Assembly: GCA_963792075.1 (NCBI GenBank)
Contig: CAWBUW010000012.1
Coordinates: 434,001 to 498,000, forward strand
Direction: 5' to 3'
DNA: 64,000 nucleotides
From: CAWBUW01 sp963792075
GTDB lineage: Bacteria; Chloroflexota; Anaerolineae; Anaerolineales; UBA4823
Within the stretch, counting starts at the first letter, position 1, and each line of letters starts with the position of its first letter. Both the position numbers and the translations under genes were made by a program. Shown piece after piece: positions 1-8,064 of this stretch. Under the pieces are notes generated by a model. It was not told the origin of the DNA. It saw nothing but the letters and a program-made list of their open reading frames with translations, and made no database searches.

Positions 1-693
1 CACCGCGGTAGGTTTCATGAGCGCCAGCGTGGCGGCATTGATCAGGTGACGCGTCTCCGCAGTCAGCGGTACGTGCAGCGAAACAAAATCCGCCTGGCGC
101 AGCAGCGTCTCTAAATCCACCGGGAGAGCTGCCAGGACCGGGTCGGGGGTCGCTGCGGGGTCCGTATAAATGACGCGCAGGCCAAAGCCGGCGGCGCGTT
201 TAGCCATTGCCTGCCCGATGCGCCCAAATCCAACCAGGCCCAGGGTCGCTCCGATGAAATCCGCGCCGAGCAACAACGAAGGCCCCCAGGTGTGCCACTT
301 CCCATCCCGCACATATTGATCTCCCTCCACCACCCGCCGGGCAGCCGCCATCAGCAGGGCGAAGGCAAAATCGGCGGTAGCATCGGTAAGAATGCCGGGT
401 GTATTGCCCACCGGCAGGCCGCGCTGCGTAGCCGCAGGGATATCGATGTTATCGTAACCCACCGCGTGATTGCTGATCACTTTCAAATTCGGCCCGGCAG
501 CATCCATCACCTCCCCGTCCACGCGGTCTGTGAGCAAGCAGAGCAGGCCATCCACGTCACGGATATGCGCCAGGAGCTCCTGGCGCGTGGGAGGCAGATC
601 GCCAGGCCAGATATCGGCAGTGCAGAAATCCTGCACCAGCTTCAGCCCCTGATCTGGGATGCGCCGAGTGACGAAAACTTTGGGTTTGGACAT
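1..693 (-). CDS. D-2-hydroxyacid dehydrogenase, glyoxylate/hydroxypyruvate reductase-like (3' end outside window)
   Basis: NAD(P)H-dependent reductase of 2-oxoacids such as glyoxylate or hydroxypyruvate; cytosolic. The first 231 codons are visible and the C-terminus runs off the window edge. The N-terminal substrate lobe carries the family stretch GYDNIDI (residues 79-85), and the Rossmann nucleotide motif LGLVGFGRIGQ is at about 151-161; the catalytic Arg/Glu/His region is partly cut. It starts 4 bp after the sugar kinase stop on the same strand, so it is the last visible gene of the LacI-headed glycoside operon. There it could reduce a sugar-derived oxoacid; that role is inference. Family assignment is firm, substrate is not. 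Confidence 0.88.
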   Translation of the reverse strand, partial: MSKPKVFVTRRIPDQGLKLVQDFCTADIWPGDLPPTRQELLAHIRDVDGLLCLLTDRVDGEVMDAAGPNLKVISNHAVGYDNIDIPAATQRGLPVGNTPGILTDATADFAFALLMAAARRVVEGDQYVRDGKWHTWGPSLLLGADFIGATLGLVGFGRIGQAMAKRAAGFGLRVIYTDPAATPDPVLAALPVDLETLLRQADFVSLHVPLTAETRHLINAATLALMKPTAV

Positions 694-697
694 ACGA

Positions 698-1678
698 TCA
701 CTCCAATTGTTTGATCCAGGCCTGGGTGCTGGAGATCAGTTGTTCACGCAGCGGGTAGCCGTTGAACTTCGCTTTCTCCATACCCAGCAACACGCCGCCG
801 ATCACAGGGGGGGCATTCAGACGGACCAGGTGGGCACCTGGTGCCTCTTGCTGGATCGTCTGGCGCAGCGGATCGATGTACAACGGGCCGCCCTCGAAAA
901 TGCTGCCTACCATGACGACATCAAATGTCTCCGCTTGCAGCTTGAGCTGGCGGATCACGCCAATCGCCGAGTTGCCCAACTCGCGCGCAATCCAGGCAAT
1001 CACTTCCTGCGCGACCGCATCACCCGCAGAGGCGGTTTGAAAAACGGTACGCGCCCAGCCTGCACCTGGATGGTACCGTTCGAGCACAATCCCTTCGATC
1101 AGGCTGTTGGCATCTGCCGCGCCAGTCAGAGTCACGAATGCCTGGGTGAGCGCGGTCTGCGGTCCGCGCGACGACCAGGCGTGGCAGACCTCCTGCACGG
1201 CGCGGAAGACCATTTCCCCGCCGCCGCCAAACTCACCACAGGTAATGCCATTGCCGGTCACGCGCCCCTCCCGCCCCTGGCGGTCACGGCCGCGCACGTT
1301 GTTCCCTGTTCCGGCGATCAGCACCACGCCCCAGCCCTCAGCCGCGCCGGCAGTGAGGCCGATCACCGAATCATTGACTACTTCGATCGGACAGCCCAGC
1401 CCCAGTACGCTAATCGCTTCCAACGTATCCGGCAGCTCTGAGGGCCAATCGTAGCCCGCCACGCCAAAACCGGCGCCTTCCAACTGCTGCGCAGTCAACC
1501 CGGCAAATTCCAGCGCCTGGCTAACGCACTCGTGCAGCGCTCGTTTCAAGCCACGATACCCTACTACTTCATGGTTGCCCGGGCCGGTTTGCCCGAAACC
1601 CACTACCTGGCCGTTCTCAGCCGCGATCAAGGCATGTGTCTTGGTGCCACCGACGTCGACTCCCAGGAAATAACGCAT
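698..1678 (-). CDS. BadF/BadG/BcrA/BcrD-type ATPase, probable sugar (N-acetylglucosamine-like) kinase
   Basis: ASKHA-fold kinase of about 326 aa. The phosphate-1 motif GVDVGGTKTH is at residues 6-15, and a second glycine-rich ATP-binding segment (AGTGNN, then GEFGGGGE) lies mid-protein. This BadF branch includes N-acetylglucosamine kinases, and with GH4 and GH1 glycosidases upstream a sugar kinase fits far better than a benzoyl-CoA reductase activator. I chose the ATG at 1678 because an AGGAG lies about 5 nt upstream and a longer reading frame would run through the palindrome at 1699-1743. The true sugar cannot be read from sequence; a beta-glucoside or amino-sugar is plausible. Confidence 0.85.
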   Translation of the reverse strand: MRYFLGVDVGGTKTHALIAAENGQVVGFGQTGPGNHEVVGYRGLKRALHECVSQALEFAGLTAQQLEGAGFGVAGYDWPSELPDTLEAISVLGLGCPIEVVNDSVIGLTAGAAEGWGVVLIAGTGNNVRGRDRQGREGRVTGNGITCGEFGGGGEMVFRAVQEVCHAWSSRGPQTALTQAFVTLTGAADANSLIEGIVLERYHPGAGWARTVFQTASAGDAVAQEVIAWIARELGNSAIGVIRQLKLQAETFDVVMVGSIFEGGPLYIDPLRQTIQQEAPGAHLVRLNAPPVIGGVLLGMEKAKFNGYPLREQLISSTQAWIKQLE

Positions 1679-1698
1679 GCGCACTCCTATGCATCCTT

Positions 1699-1743
1699 TT
1701 GTATTGTTTGTTGGGCGGCTACGCCGCCCAACAAACAATACAA
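1699..1743. repeat. 45-bp perfect palindrome between two operon genes
   Basis: Two 21-nt arms enclose a TAC tip; the arms end in GGCGGC at the tip. It lies between the GH4 gene stop (1765) and the kinase start (1678) on the same strand, so in mRNA it forms a very stable intercistronic hairpin. It could stabilise the upstream message or lower downstream expression. No U-tract follows it, so a simple intrinsic terminator is unlikely. Confidence 0.85.
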
Positions 1744-1764
1744 ATTAATTTTTCGGGTAGATTC

Positions 1765-3060
1765 TTAGCTATGGAAGAACTTGGGCAGGTAAGGCCGGTT
1801 CGTCTCCAAAAGGTCATCCAATACCTGCTGGGCTTTATCTGCTTTTGGCCCCAAAGGGTTCGCCAGCAACGCCTGGTAGGCGGCTTTGCGGTCGCCATGC
1901 ACTGCGGCTTCCACAGTCAAGAGCTCATACATTTTTATCTGCGCCACCAGGCCGAAACAGGCCGGCGGCAGCGGCTCGGCAGGCAGAGGATGCACACCGC
2001 GGCGGTCTACCCGAGCCGGGATCTCGATGACCCAATCTTCTGGCCAACTGGCAACCGCGCCGCTGTTGCGCACGTTGACCACGTGCACCTGGCCCAGGTC
2101 ATTGTGATGCGAGTTGATCAACTGCGTGGCCAAAGTGGAATAGTATGCCCCGCCGCGCTTCATCAAGTCGGCGGGCGGCTCGACCAGGTTTGGATCGGCA
2201 TATTCACGCAGCAGATCTTTTTCGATTTCCATGACCTCGTCCGCGCGTGAAGGCGGCCATTTTTCCTGCGCTTTCAACTTCTTATCAGTATAGTAAAAAT
2301 ACTGCAGGTAATAGTTAGGCAGCATGCCTAAAGTTTCGAGCAGCGGTACATCCCAATCAGGATGCGGGTCTGTGCGCGCTTCTTCTACAATAGACTGGAA
2401 AATACGCGGCCACATTTCTTCACCATCTACCGTGAACCCGCGGTGCCAGGTCAGGTGGTTCAGTCCCAGCGTGTTCAGCGCGGCGCGATCGGGGTCTATC
2501 TTCACACCCAGGCCCGCTTCTAAACGTTTGAGCATGCTCATTTTGGTGGTAATGCCCACGTTGCACACCCCCACCGATGTGACGCCGGGAGCATAGCGGT
2601 TCAGCGCCTCGGTCACCAGGCCGGCCGGGTTGGTGAAGTTCGCCAACAGCGCACCCGGCGCTGTCTCGCGGATATCTTTGGCAATCCCCAGGACCACGGG
2701 GATCGTACGCAGCGCTTTGGCCATGCCGCCGATGCCGGTCGTTTCCTGCCCGATCAACCCATGCCGCAGGCCCAGGTACTCATCCGCACGCCGGGCAGGC
2801 ATCATCCCGACGCGCAACTGCGTGGTCACGTAAGATGCACCGCGGATCGCTTCGCGCTGGTCTGTGCTCAGGGTCACCTTAAACGGTTCCCCCCTGGCAC
2901 GCACCATGCGCTGGGCAAACCCGCCGACAACCTCCAGGCGTTGAGGATCGATATCCATGAGCCACAGCTCGGTGAGCGGCAGCGTTTCGACGCGAGCCAG
3001 GAAACCATTGACCAATTCAGGGGTGTAGGTCGAGCCTCCACCAATCACAGCTATTTTCAT
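1765..3060 (-). CDS. Glycoside hydrolase family 4, 6-phospho-beta-glucosidase type
   Basis: GH4 enzymes cleave glycosides by an NAD+- and Mn2+-dependent oxidation-elimination route. Visible are the N-terminal NAD motif GGGSTYTPE (residues 7-15), the NFTNPAG segment (141-147) and the expected metal ligands: Cys166 in GVCNVG and His202 in GLNHLTWH. The CN-x-x context is that of the phospho-beta-glucosidase subgroup (usually CNVP; here Gly replaces Pro). Length, 431 aa, is normal. Start at 3060 is favoured by a GGTGG at good spacing; 3063 (tandem ATG) is the alternative. It lies 41 bp downstream of the second GH4 gene. No PTS genes are seen here, so the phosphorylated substrate may come from the neighbouring kinase (inference). 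Confidence 0.88.
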   Translation of the reverse strand: MKIAVIGGGSTYTPELVNGFLARVETLPLTELWLMDIDPQRLEVVGGFAQRMVRARGEPFKVTLSTDQREAIRGASYVTTQLRVGMMPARRADEYLGLRHGLIGQETTGIGGMAKALRTIPVVLGIAKDIRETAPGALLANFTNPAGLVTEALNRYAPGVTSVGVCNVGITTKMSMLKRLEAGLGVKIDPDRAALNTLGLNHLTWHRGFTVDGEEMWPRIFQSIVEEARTDPHPDWDVPLLETLGMLPNYYLQYFYYTDKKLKAQEKWPPSRADEVMEIEKDLLREYADPNLVEPPADLMKRGGAYYSTLATQLINSHHNDLGQVHVVNVRNSGAVASWPEDWVIEIPARVDRRGVHPLPAEPLPPACFGLVAQIKMYELLTVEAAVHGDRKAAYQALLANPLGPKADKAQQVLDDLLETNRPYLPKFFHS

Positions 3061-3101
3061 CATTCCACCTCTTATCATCCAATCAAAAGGTCTCGCACCC
3101 T

Positions 3102-4493
3102 TTATTTGAATTGCGGTAAATAGGGCCGGTACGCAGCCAGGTAATCATCCAAAATACAACGGGCAGTGTCCAGGTCACGGACCACCGGGTCGAGCAGCAG
3201 CGCTTGCAGCGCAAGCTGGTAGTCACCCTTCACTGCAGCATCGACACACAGTTGAGAGACCGTAATCTCGCGCCGACACAGTTCGGCAATACCCTCTGGC
3301 AGCTCACCCACCGGGACAGGATGCAACCCCGCCCCGTCCACCAGCACAGGGGTCTCCACGGCTGCGCCTAGGGGCAGGTTTCCGATCTGCCCGCGGTTAG
3401 GCAAGATGGCAGCCGGGTGCAGGTGCTGGCCTGCCGCGGCAATCGTTTCGACTATTTCCAAAGCGCCCTCCGAGTCGGTTTCGCGCAGAGCATCCACCGG
3501 CATGTCCCCCGCAGCCATTTGTTCCAAGCGGGCCAGGCTGAAATCACGCAGATTATCAAACAAATCCCAATCGTACAGGCGCAGGTTGTATTTTTCCCAG
3601 GGCGTTGTCAGTGGATCAGAGACCCAGGGCAGATACTCGCACAGGTGAGTGTCGCCAGGCACCGGGAAGAGCCCAAAAGCAGCATAGATTTGGCGGGTCA
3701 GCGGCTCAAAATGCGGGTCGAAGGCCTGCCAGCGCTGGCGGAAAAGCGGGTAAAGGTCTTCTCCGGTCTGCCGGTCGTGCAGGGAGAGCATCCAGGAAAA
3801 GTGATTTATACCGGCGGCGCGCAAGTCCAGGCGGGCCAATGCCTGCCTGACCACCTGCTCGCGCAGCGGGTGTTCGAGGATATCCGAGTGCATGCCGGTG
3901 ATCCCTGGCGGGATGGTAAAGCCCAGGTCCGGGCCAAGCACCAACCCCGCAAAGCAGTAACCTATCAAAATTTGGTGGCACAGGCCCACAGCGCGGATAC
4001 GGCTGTGGCGGTTCACGGCATCGCAGATGCGCGTCATCGGGTTGGTATAGTTAATGAACCATGCCTGCGGGCAGATCCGTTCCATGTCCCGTACAATTTC
4101 CATCACCGGGACCAGGTTGCGCGCCGCGTGGGCAAAACCACCTGGGCCACCATTCTCAGCATAAGGTTGGCGCGCTTTGTACTTGAGCGGGATTTCGAAG
4201 TCCTGCCGCCACAGCGCTTCGCGCGCGCCTACCTCAATGGCGGAGACCACAAACTGCGCCCCTTCCAAAGCCTCCGCGTGGTTCTGGTGCGCGCTGAGCA
4301 CCATCTGGCAGTCCCATTCGCGGTTCAGGCGCTCCGCCAGCCGGCTGACAATCGCTAACGCTTCCGGGTTGCGGTCCACCAACGCCAAATGCGACCCACG
4401 CAGCCGCTCTGACCGCAGCAGCGCCGAAAGCGTGTTTTCGCCAAACGAGGCGCTGCCTGCACCGATGACGACAATTTTTACCGGCAGGCTCAT
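3102..4493 (-). CDS. Glycoside hydrolase family 4, alpha-glucosidase/galactosidase/galacturonidase type
   Basis: Second GH4 enzyme (463 aa). NAD-binding GAGSASFGENTL is at residues 11-22, NYTNPM at 148-153, and metal ligands are Cys172 (LCHQ) and His231 (INHFSW). The C-H-Q context and the GAGSxxF nucleotide motif place it with the MelA/AglA-like subgroup that uses unphosphorylated alpha-linked sugars or uronic acids, unlike its neighbour. The start codon follows the GH1 stop by one base, and its GGAG is embedded in the end of the GH1 gene, so translation is probably coupled. Family is certain; substrate is inferred from subgroup motifs. Confidence 0.87.
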   Translation of the reverse strand: MSLPVKIVVIGAGSASFGENTLSALLRSERLRGSHLALVDRNPEALAIVSRLAERLNREWDCQMVLSAHQNHAEALEGAQFVVSAIEVGAREALWRQDFEIPLKYKARQPYAENGGPGGFAHAARNLVPVMEIVRDMERICPQAWFINYTNPMTRICDAVNRHSRIRAVGLCHQILIGYCFAGLVLGPDLGFTIPPGITGMHSDILEHPLREQVVRQALARLDLRAAGINHFSWMLSLHDRQTGEDLYPLFRQRWQAFDPHFEPLTRQIYAAFGLFPVPGDTHLCEYLPWVSDPLTTPWEKYNLRLYDWDLFDNLRDFSLARLEQMAAGDMPVDALRETDSEGALEIVETIAAAGQHLHPAAILPNRGQIGNLPLGAAVETPVLVDGAGLHPVPVGELPEGIAELCRREITVSQLCVDAAVKGDYQLALQALLLDPVVRDLDTARCILDDYLAAYRPYLPQFK

Positions 4494-4494
4494 T

Positions 4495-5817
4495 TTAATC
4501 TACTCCATTCTCCGCAATCACCCGGGCATACCACTCCGCGCTGTCCTTCAGCGTGCGCTGCTGGGTGGCATAATCTATGTGGATCATACCGAAGCGCTTG
4601 GAATAACCGAGCGCCCATTCGAAATTATCCAACAGCGACCAGGCAAAATAACCCCGCAGGTCAACGCCATCCTGCATTGCCAGGCGGGCCTGGATAAAGT
4701 GCTGGCGCAGGTATTCCAACCGGCGCGGGTCATGCACCTTGCCGTCTGGGCTGACGGTGTCCTCATACGCAGCCCCGTTCTCGGTGATATACATCGGCGG
4801 CAGGCGGTACTCCTTGTGGAGGCGGTTCAGCAGCCGGCGCAGCGCCGGAGCATGTACTTCCCAATCCATGGCGGTATACTCAGAGCCAGCGACCGGCGAG
4901 ATACGCACCCCATTAGCGTTTACGACAGCACGGGAGTAATAGTTAATCCCCAGGAAGTCCAGTTTTTGCGCCGCTAACGCCAGATCACCGGGTTGCATCT
5001 GCGGAGCGGCTGGCCCCAGCATCTGGAGCAGCGCTGGCGGGTAATAGCCGCGGAAGATCGTATCCAGGAAAAGCGCCTCGCTCATCTGCCAGGACTGTTC
5101 GGCGGCAGCAATATTTTCAGGCGTGTCTGAAATGGGTTCCACCGGCCACAGGTTGAGCACGATGCCCACTTGCAGCGCCGGATCCACACCGCGCAGCGCC
5201 TGCACAGCCAACCCATGCGCCACGAGCAGGTTATGCGCCACCTGGTAAGACAGCTTGCGATCCAGAATGCCTGGAGCATGCAGCCCAATCTGGTAGCCGA
5301 GAAAGTAGACCACGGCTGGCTCATTGAAGGTAGCCCAGTAGCGCACCCGGTCTCCCAGGCGTTTGGCCAGCAAGGCGGCGTAATCGGCAAAGGCAAAGCA
5401 AGTATCCCGGTTGCCCCAGCCACCCGTTTCATGCAGCGCCTGAGGCAGGTCCCAATGATAAAGCGTCAGGAAAGGTTGGATGTTGGCCGCCAGCAGGCGA
5501 TCCACCAGGCGGTCGTAAAAATCGAGCCCGGCCGGGTTAATCAGCCCGCGGCCGTCCGGCAGTACCCGAGGCCAGGAGATCGAAAAGCGGTAGCCTTTCA
5601 ACCCAAGTTTTTGCATCAAGGCAATATCTTCAGGATAGCGATGGTAATGGTCACAGGCCAGGTCGCCTGTATCGCCATTACTGACTTTGCCCGGTGTATG
5701 GCTGAAGCGATCCCAGATCAACTCACCTTTACCGTCCTCATCCCAGGCCCCTTCAACCTGGTAAGAGGCTGTCGCCGCACCCCAAAGAAAATTGGCGGGG
5801 AATTTGTATTGAGTCAT
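4495..5817 (-). CDS. Glycoside hydrolase family 1 beta-glucosidase
   Basis: Retaining beta-glucosidase/beta-galactosidase (440 aa, full family length). Residues 10-22 carry the N-terminal GH1 signature (FLWGAATASYQVE). The acid/base Glu166 is in TFNEP and the nucleophile Glu346 in YITENG. There is no signal peptide, so it acts in the cytoplasm on imported beta-linked oligosaccharides. A GCGGAG lies 5 nt before the ATG. It is the first structural gene after the LacI-family regulator (33 bp gap), followed without break by two GH4 genes. Confidence 0.95.
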   Translation of the reverse strand: MTQYKFPANFLWGAATASYQVEGAWDEDGKGELIWDRFSHTPGKVSNGDTGDLACDHYHRYPEDIALMQKLGLKGYRFSISWPRVLPDGRGLINPAGLDFYDRLVDRLLAANIQPFLTLYHWDLPQALHETGGWGNRDTCFAFADYAALLAKRLGDRVRYWATFNEPAVVYFLGYQIGLHAPGILDRKLSYQVAHNLLVAHGLAVQALRGVDPALQVGIVLNLWPVEPISDTPENIAAAEQSWQMSEALFLDTIFRGYYPPALLQMLGPAAPQMQPGDLALAAQKLDFLGINYYSRAVVNANGVRISPVAGSEYTAMDWEVHAPALRRLLNRLHKEYRLPPMYITENGAAYEDTVSPDGKVHDPRRLEYLRQHFIQARLAMQDGVDLRGYFAWSLLDNFEWALGYSKRFGMIHIDYATQQRTLKDSAEWYARVIAENGVD

Positions 5818-5850
5818 ATTTTCTCCGCAAAAGAAAGATTGATTACACGC

Positions 5851-6873
5851 CTATTTTACCTGACAACCACAGGATTGGCGGATCACCAGCTCCGTTGGCA
5901 GCAGCACCAAGGGCTCTACCGCGATTGATCCATCCCGGATCACCTGCAGCAGCAGGCGCACCGCTTCTCGCCCTACCTGTTCGATCGGGGCATGTACCGT
6001 TGTCAGTGCAGGCGTGAGGAAGGCCGCCAGGGGTAGATCATCATAACCGACTACCGCCACATCTGAGGGAACCCGCTTGCCCATCTCATGCAGCGCGGCC
6101 AGCACACCCACGGCGGACTCATCGTCGCCGCTAAAAACCGCATCGAAGGCCACACCCTGGCGCAGGATGTCCCGGATCGCACAGGCCGCATCGTCGCGAC
6201 TAAAATTCCCCTGGGCTACCAGCGCCGGGTCAAAAGGCAGGTGATGCTGGTGAAGTGCAGCCCGGTAGCCGCGCTCGCGCCAGGCCGAGTCTTCGTGCTG
6301 GTCTGGGCCGCGCAGAAAGACAATCCGCCGCCGGTGGTGATCCTGGATCAGGTGTTCTACCAGCCTCCGTGCACCTTCCTTGTTTTCCACCGTTACCAGT
6401 GGGACATTCACACCCTCAGGCGGCGTCTGGTGCATCAGCACTAACGGAAAGCCTGCGGCAGCATAACGGTGAAGCTCGGATTCGGCCAGGCTGCCGGTAA
6501 AAACGATCAGGCCATCGGTGTTATGTTTGTCCAGCGTATGGCGACTCGCGCTCCCAGGTTGTGGCTGTGTCGTGTGGATCAAGAGGTCATAGCCAGCATG
6601 GCGTGCCGCCTGTTCAATGCCGCGCAGCATGGGCAGGAAAAATTCACCGCTGATCTCTGGCAGCAGCAGCCCGAGCGTGCTGGTCTTATGCCCCGCCAGG
6701 ACACGGGCCGCGGTGTGGGGAACATAGTTCAATTCATGGATCACGGCACGCACGCGTGCGGCAGTCTCCGGGAGCACCACGGGAGAATCGTTCAATACCC
6801 GGCTGACGGTAGCAATGGAAACACCGGCCTGGCGGGCGACATCAGCAATTGTGGGGGAGGAAATCGGGTCCAT
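5851..6873 (-). CDS. LacI-family transcriptional regulator of the glycoside operon
   Basis: The N-terminal LacI helix-turn-helix (TIADVARQAGVS, then ATVSRVLN) lies at about residues 8-29, followed by a periplasmic-binding-protein-like effector domain, 340 aa in all. A longer in-frame start at 6981 would translate its own promoter, so ATG 6873 is preferred. No Shine-Dalgarno precedes it; the predicted transcript starts only about 20 nt upstream. A 28-bp operator overlaps the -10 and leader, so the protein very likely represses itself and, being the first gene, the whole downstream operon. The effector is presumably a product of GH1/GH4 action. Confidence 0.93.
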   Translation of the reverse strand: MDPISSPTIADVARQAGVSIATVSRVLNDSPVVLPETAARVRAVIHELNYVPHTAARVLAGHKTSTLGLLLPEISGEFFLPMLRGIEQAARHAGYDLLIHTTQPQPGSASRHTLDKHNTDGLIVFTGSLAESELHRYAAAGFPLVLMHQTPPEGVNVPLVTVENKEGARRLVEHLIQDHHRRRIVFLRGPDQHEDSAWRERGYRAALHQHHLPFDPALVAQGNFSRDDAACAIRDILRQGVAFDAVFSGDDESAVGVLAALHEMGKRVPSDVAVVGYDDLPLAAFLTPALTTVHAPIEQVGREAVRLLLQVIRDGSIAVEPLVLLPTELVIRQSCGCQVK

Positions 6874-6901
6874 ACTTAGATGAAAGCGCTTACATCTAAG
6901 T
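6874..6901. promoter_or_regulatory. LacI-family operator, 28-bp palindrome
   Basis: Arms ACTTAGATG and CATCTAAGT flank a core containing AAGCGCTT. The palindrome is perfect except for one base pair. The GAAAGCGCTT-type core is typical of LacI/CcpA-family operators. It covers the -10 element and reaches the base before the ATG, an arrangement that would block initiation (autorepression). Confidence 0.85.
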
Positions 6902-6927
6902 ATACCGGTTTTCTGGAGGCGAGTCAA
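6899..6927 (-). promoter_or_regulatory. Sigma-70-type promoter of the LacI/glycoside operon
   Basis: On the minus strand TTGACT (6922-6927) and TATACT (6899-6904) are separated by exactly 17 bp, pointing into the LacI gene. The -10 overlaps the LacI-type operator. Confidence 0.8.
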
Positions 6928-6948
6928 GCGAAGTATTGAGGAGGAAGT

Positions 6949-6988
6949 GGGGATAAGTATGCCGCGCTTTGCGCGGCACACTTATCCC
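6949..6988. terminator. Palindrome downstream of livM
   Basis: A long stem beginning GGGGATAAGT closes over a TTT tip between GCCGCGC and GCGCGGC, with a small internal mismatch. It lies just past the livM stop (7000) and before the glycoside operon promoter, so it probably ends the liv transcript. There is no clear U-tract. Confidence 0.6.
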
Positions 6989-6999
6989 CCAGACCGAGA

Positions 7000-8061
7000 T
7001 CAAGATTTGCCGGTAAAATACCCGGCCAGGCGCTGCCACCCCTGGCGCATTTGGGCGCGCAAGGAGGACGACTTCAACCTCCAGGTGCCTACGATACCAT
7101 AGGGTAGGAAAAGCACAATCGCAATATAGATCGCACCGGAGATAAAACTGGCGCTCTCACCAAGCAGGCGGCGCAAGCCGAAATCCAGCAAACGATAGAC
7201 CGCCGCCCCCACCAAAGCTCCGTGAAGTGTACCCACGCCGCCAATCAAGATAATGAGCAGAGCCGTTACTGTGAAGCCAAGTCCTGCCACGTTCGGGCTG
7301 ACGATGGGCTGGTAGATGGTGTGCAGCCAGCCCGCCAGAGCGGCTGTCATCGAAGAGAGCAGCAGGGCGGCCATTTTGAAGTAAAAGGTATTATATCCCA
7401 GCATGAGCGCCCGTCCTTCATTCTCCCGAATGGCGGTGCATACGCGGCCTGTAGGTGAATCGACAAAAAGTCTATAGAGAAGATAAACCAGGATGAGGAT
7501 CGTTAACGTGATCAGATACAGCCGCAATCGCTCTGTGGCCGGGCTGATGAATTCGGGGATGATCACTCCTTGCAGCCCCACGTCAGCGCCGGTATAATCG
7601 CCAACTTCGCGTGACATAATGATGATGTGAAATACGCTGGCCATGCCCAACGTCACCAGCGCAAAGGTGATGCCTTTGACGCGCGGCAGCACACTGCCAA
7701 ACAGCAGAGCCTGCAGCACAGCCAGGAACATGACCAGGCCTAAAGTCTGCCACACATTGAAGCCCAAAAACTTGAGCGCGATACCGCTCCCGTAAGCGCC
7801 TACTGCAAAGAACATGCTGTGTCCGAAGGAAAGCAGGCCGGTGAAACCGAAGATCAGATCATAACTCAGGGCGTACAGCGCCAGGATGAAAATTTCAATC
7901 CCCAGGCCTTGCACAAACTTGGAAGTCCCGCTTGCGTTCACCCAGACACCGGCCGGGGACACGCCATCCAAAAGCCCGACCAGGAAGGGGAGCAGGAGGA
8001 GGCCTGCCAGGGAGAGCAGGGCGGCCATGTTTTTTTGGAAGAAGGAGCTTGTCTTTTGCAT
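7000..8061 (-). CDS. livM: Branched-chain amino-acid-type ABC transporter permease LivM
   Basis: Integral membrane permease (353 aa) of a hydrophobic amino acid uptake (HAAT) transporter, with multiple hydrophobic segments throughout and the family-specific stretch YDLIFGFTGLLSFGHSMFFAVGAY near residues 65-90. It pairs with LivH in the membrane and is energised by LivF/LivG. Start follows a GGAG and lies 3 bp behind the livH stop; it is the last gene of the liv operon. Members of this class also import amides, urea and short carboxylates, so leucine-type substrates are only the default assumption. Confidence 0.92.
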   Translation of the reverse strand: MQKTSSFFQKNMAALLSLAGLLLLPFLVGLLDGVSPAGVWVNASGTSKFVQGLGIEIFILALYALSYDLIFGFTGLLSFGHSMFFAVGAYGSGIALKFLGFNVWQTLGLVMFLAVLQALLFGSVLPRVKGITFALVTLGMASVFHIIIMSREVGDYTGADVGLQGVIIPEFISPATERLRLYLITLTILILVYLLYRLFVDSPTGRVCTAIRENEGRALMLGYNTFYFKMAALLLSSMTAALAGWLHTIYQPIVSPNVAGLGFTVTALLIILIGGVGTLHGALVGAAVYRLLDFGLRRLLGESASFISGAIYIAIVLFLPYGIVGTWRLKSSSLRAQMRQGWQRLAGYFTGKS

Positions 8062-8064
8062 GAT

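Noticed and set aside
659..1441. Long plus-strand open frame opposite the sugar kinase gene
   Set aside because: Composition is that of an antisense shadow of a clear BadF-type kinase; no ribosome site, no family resemblance.
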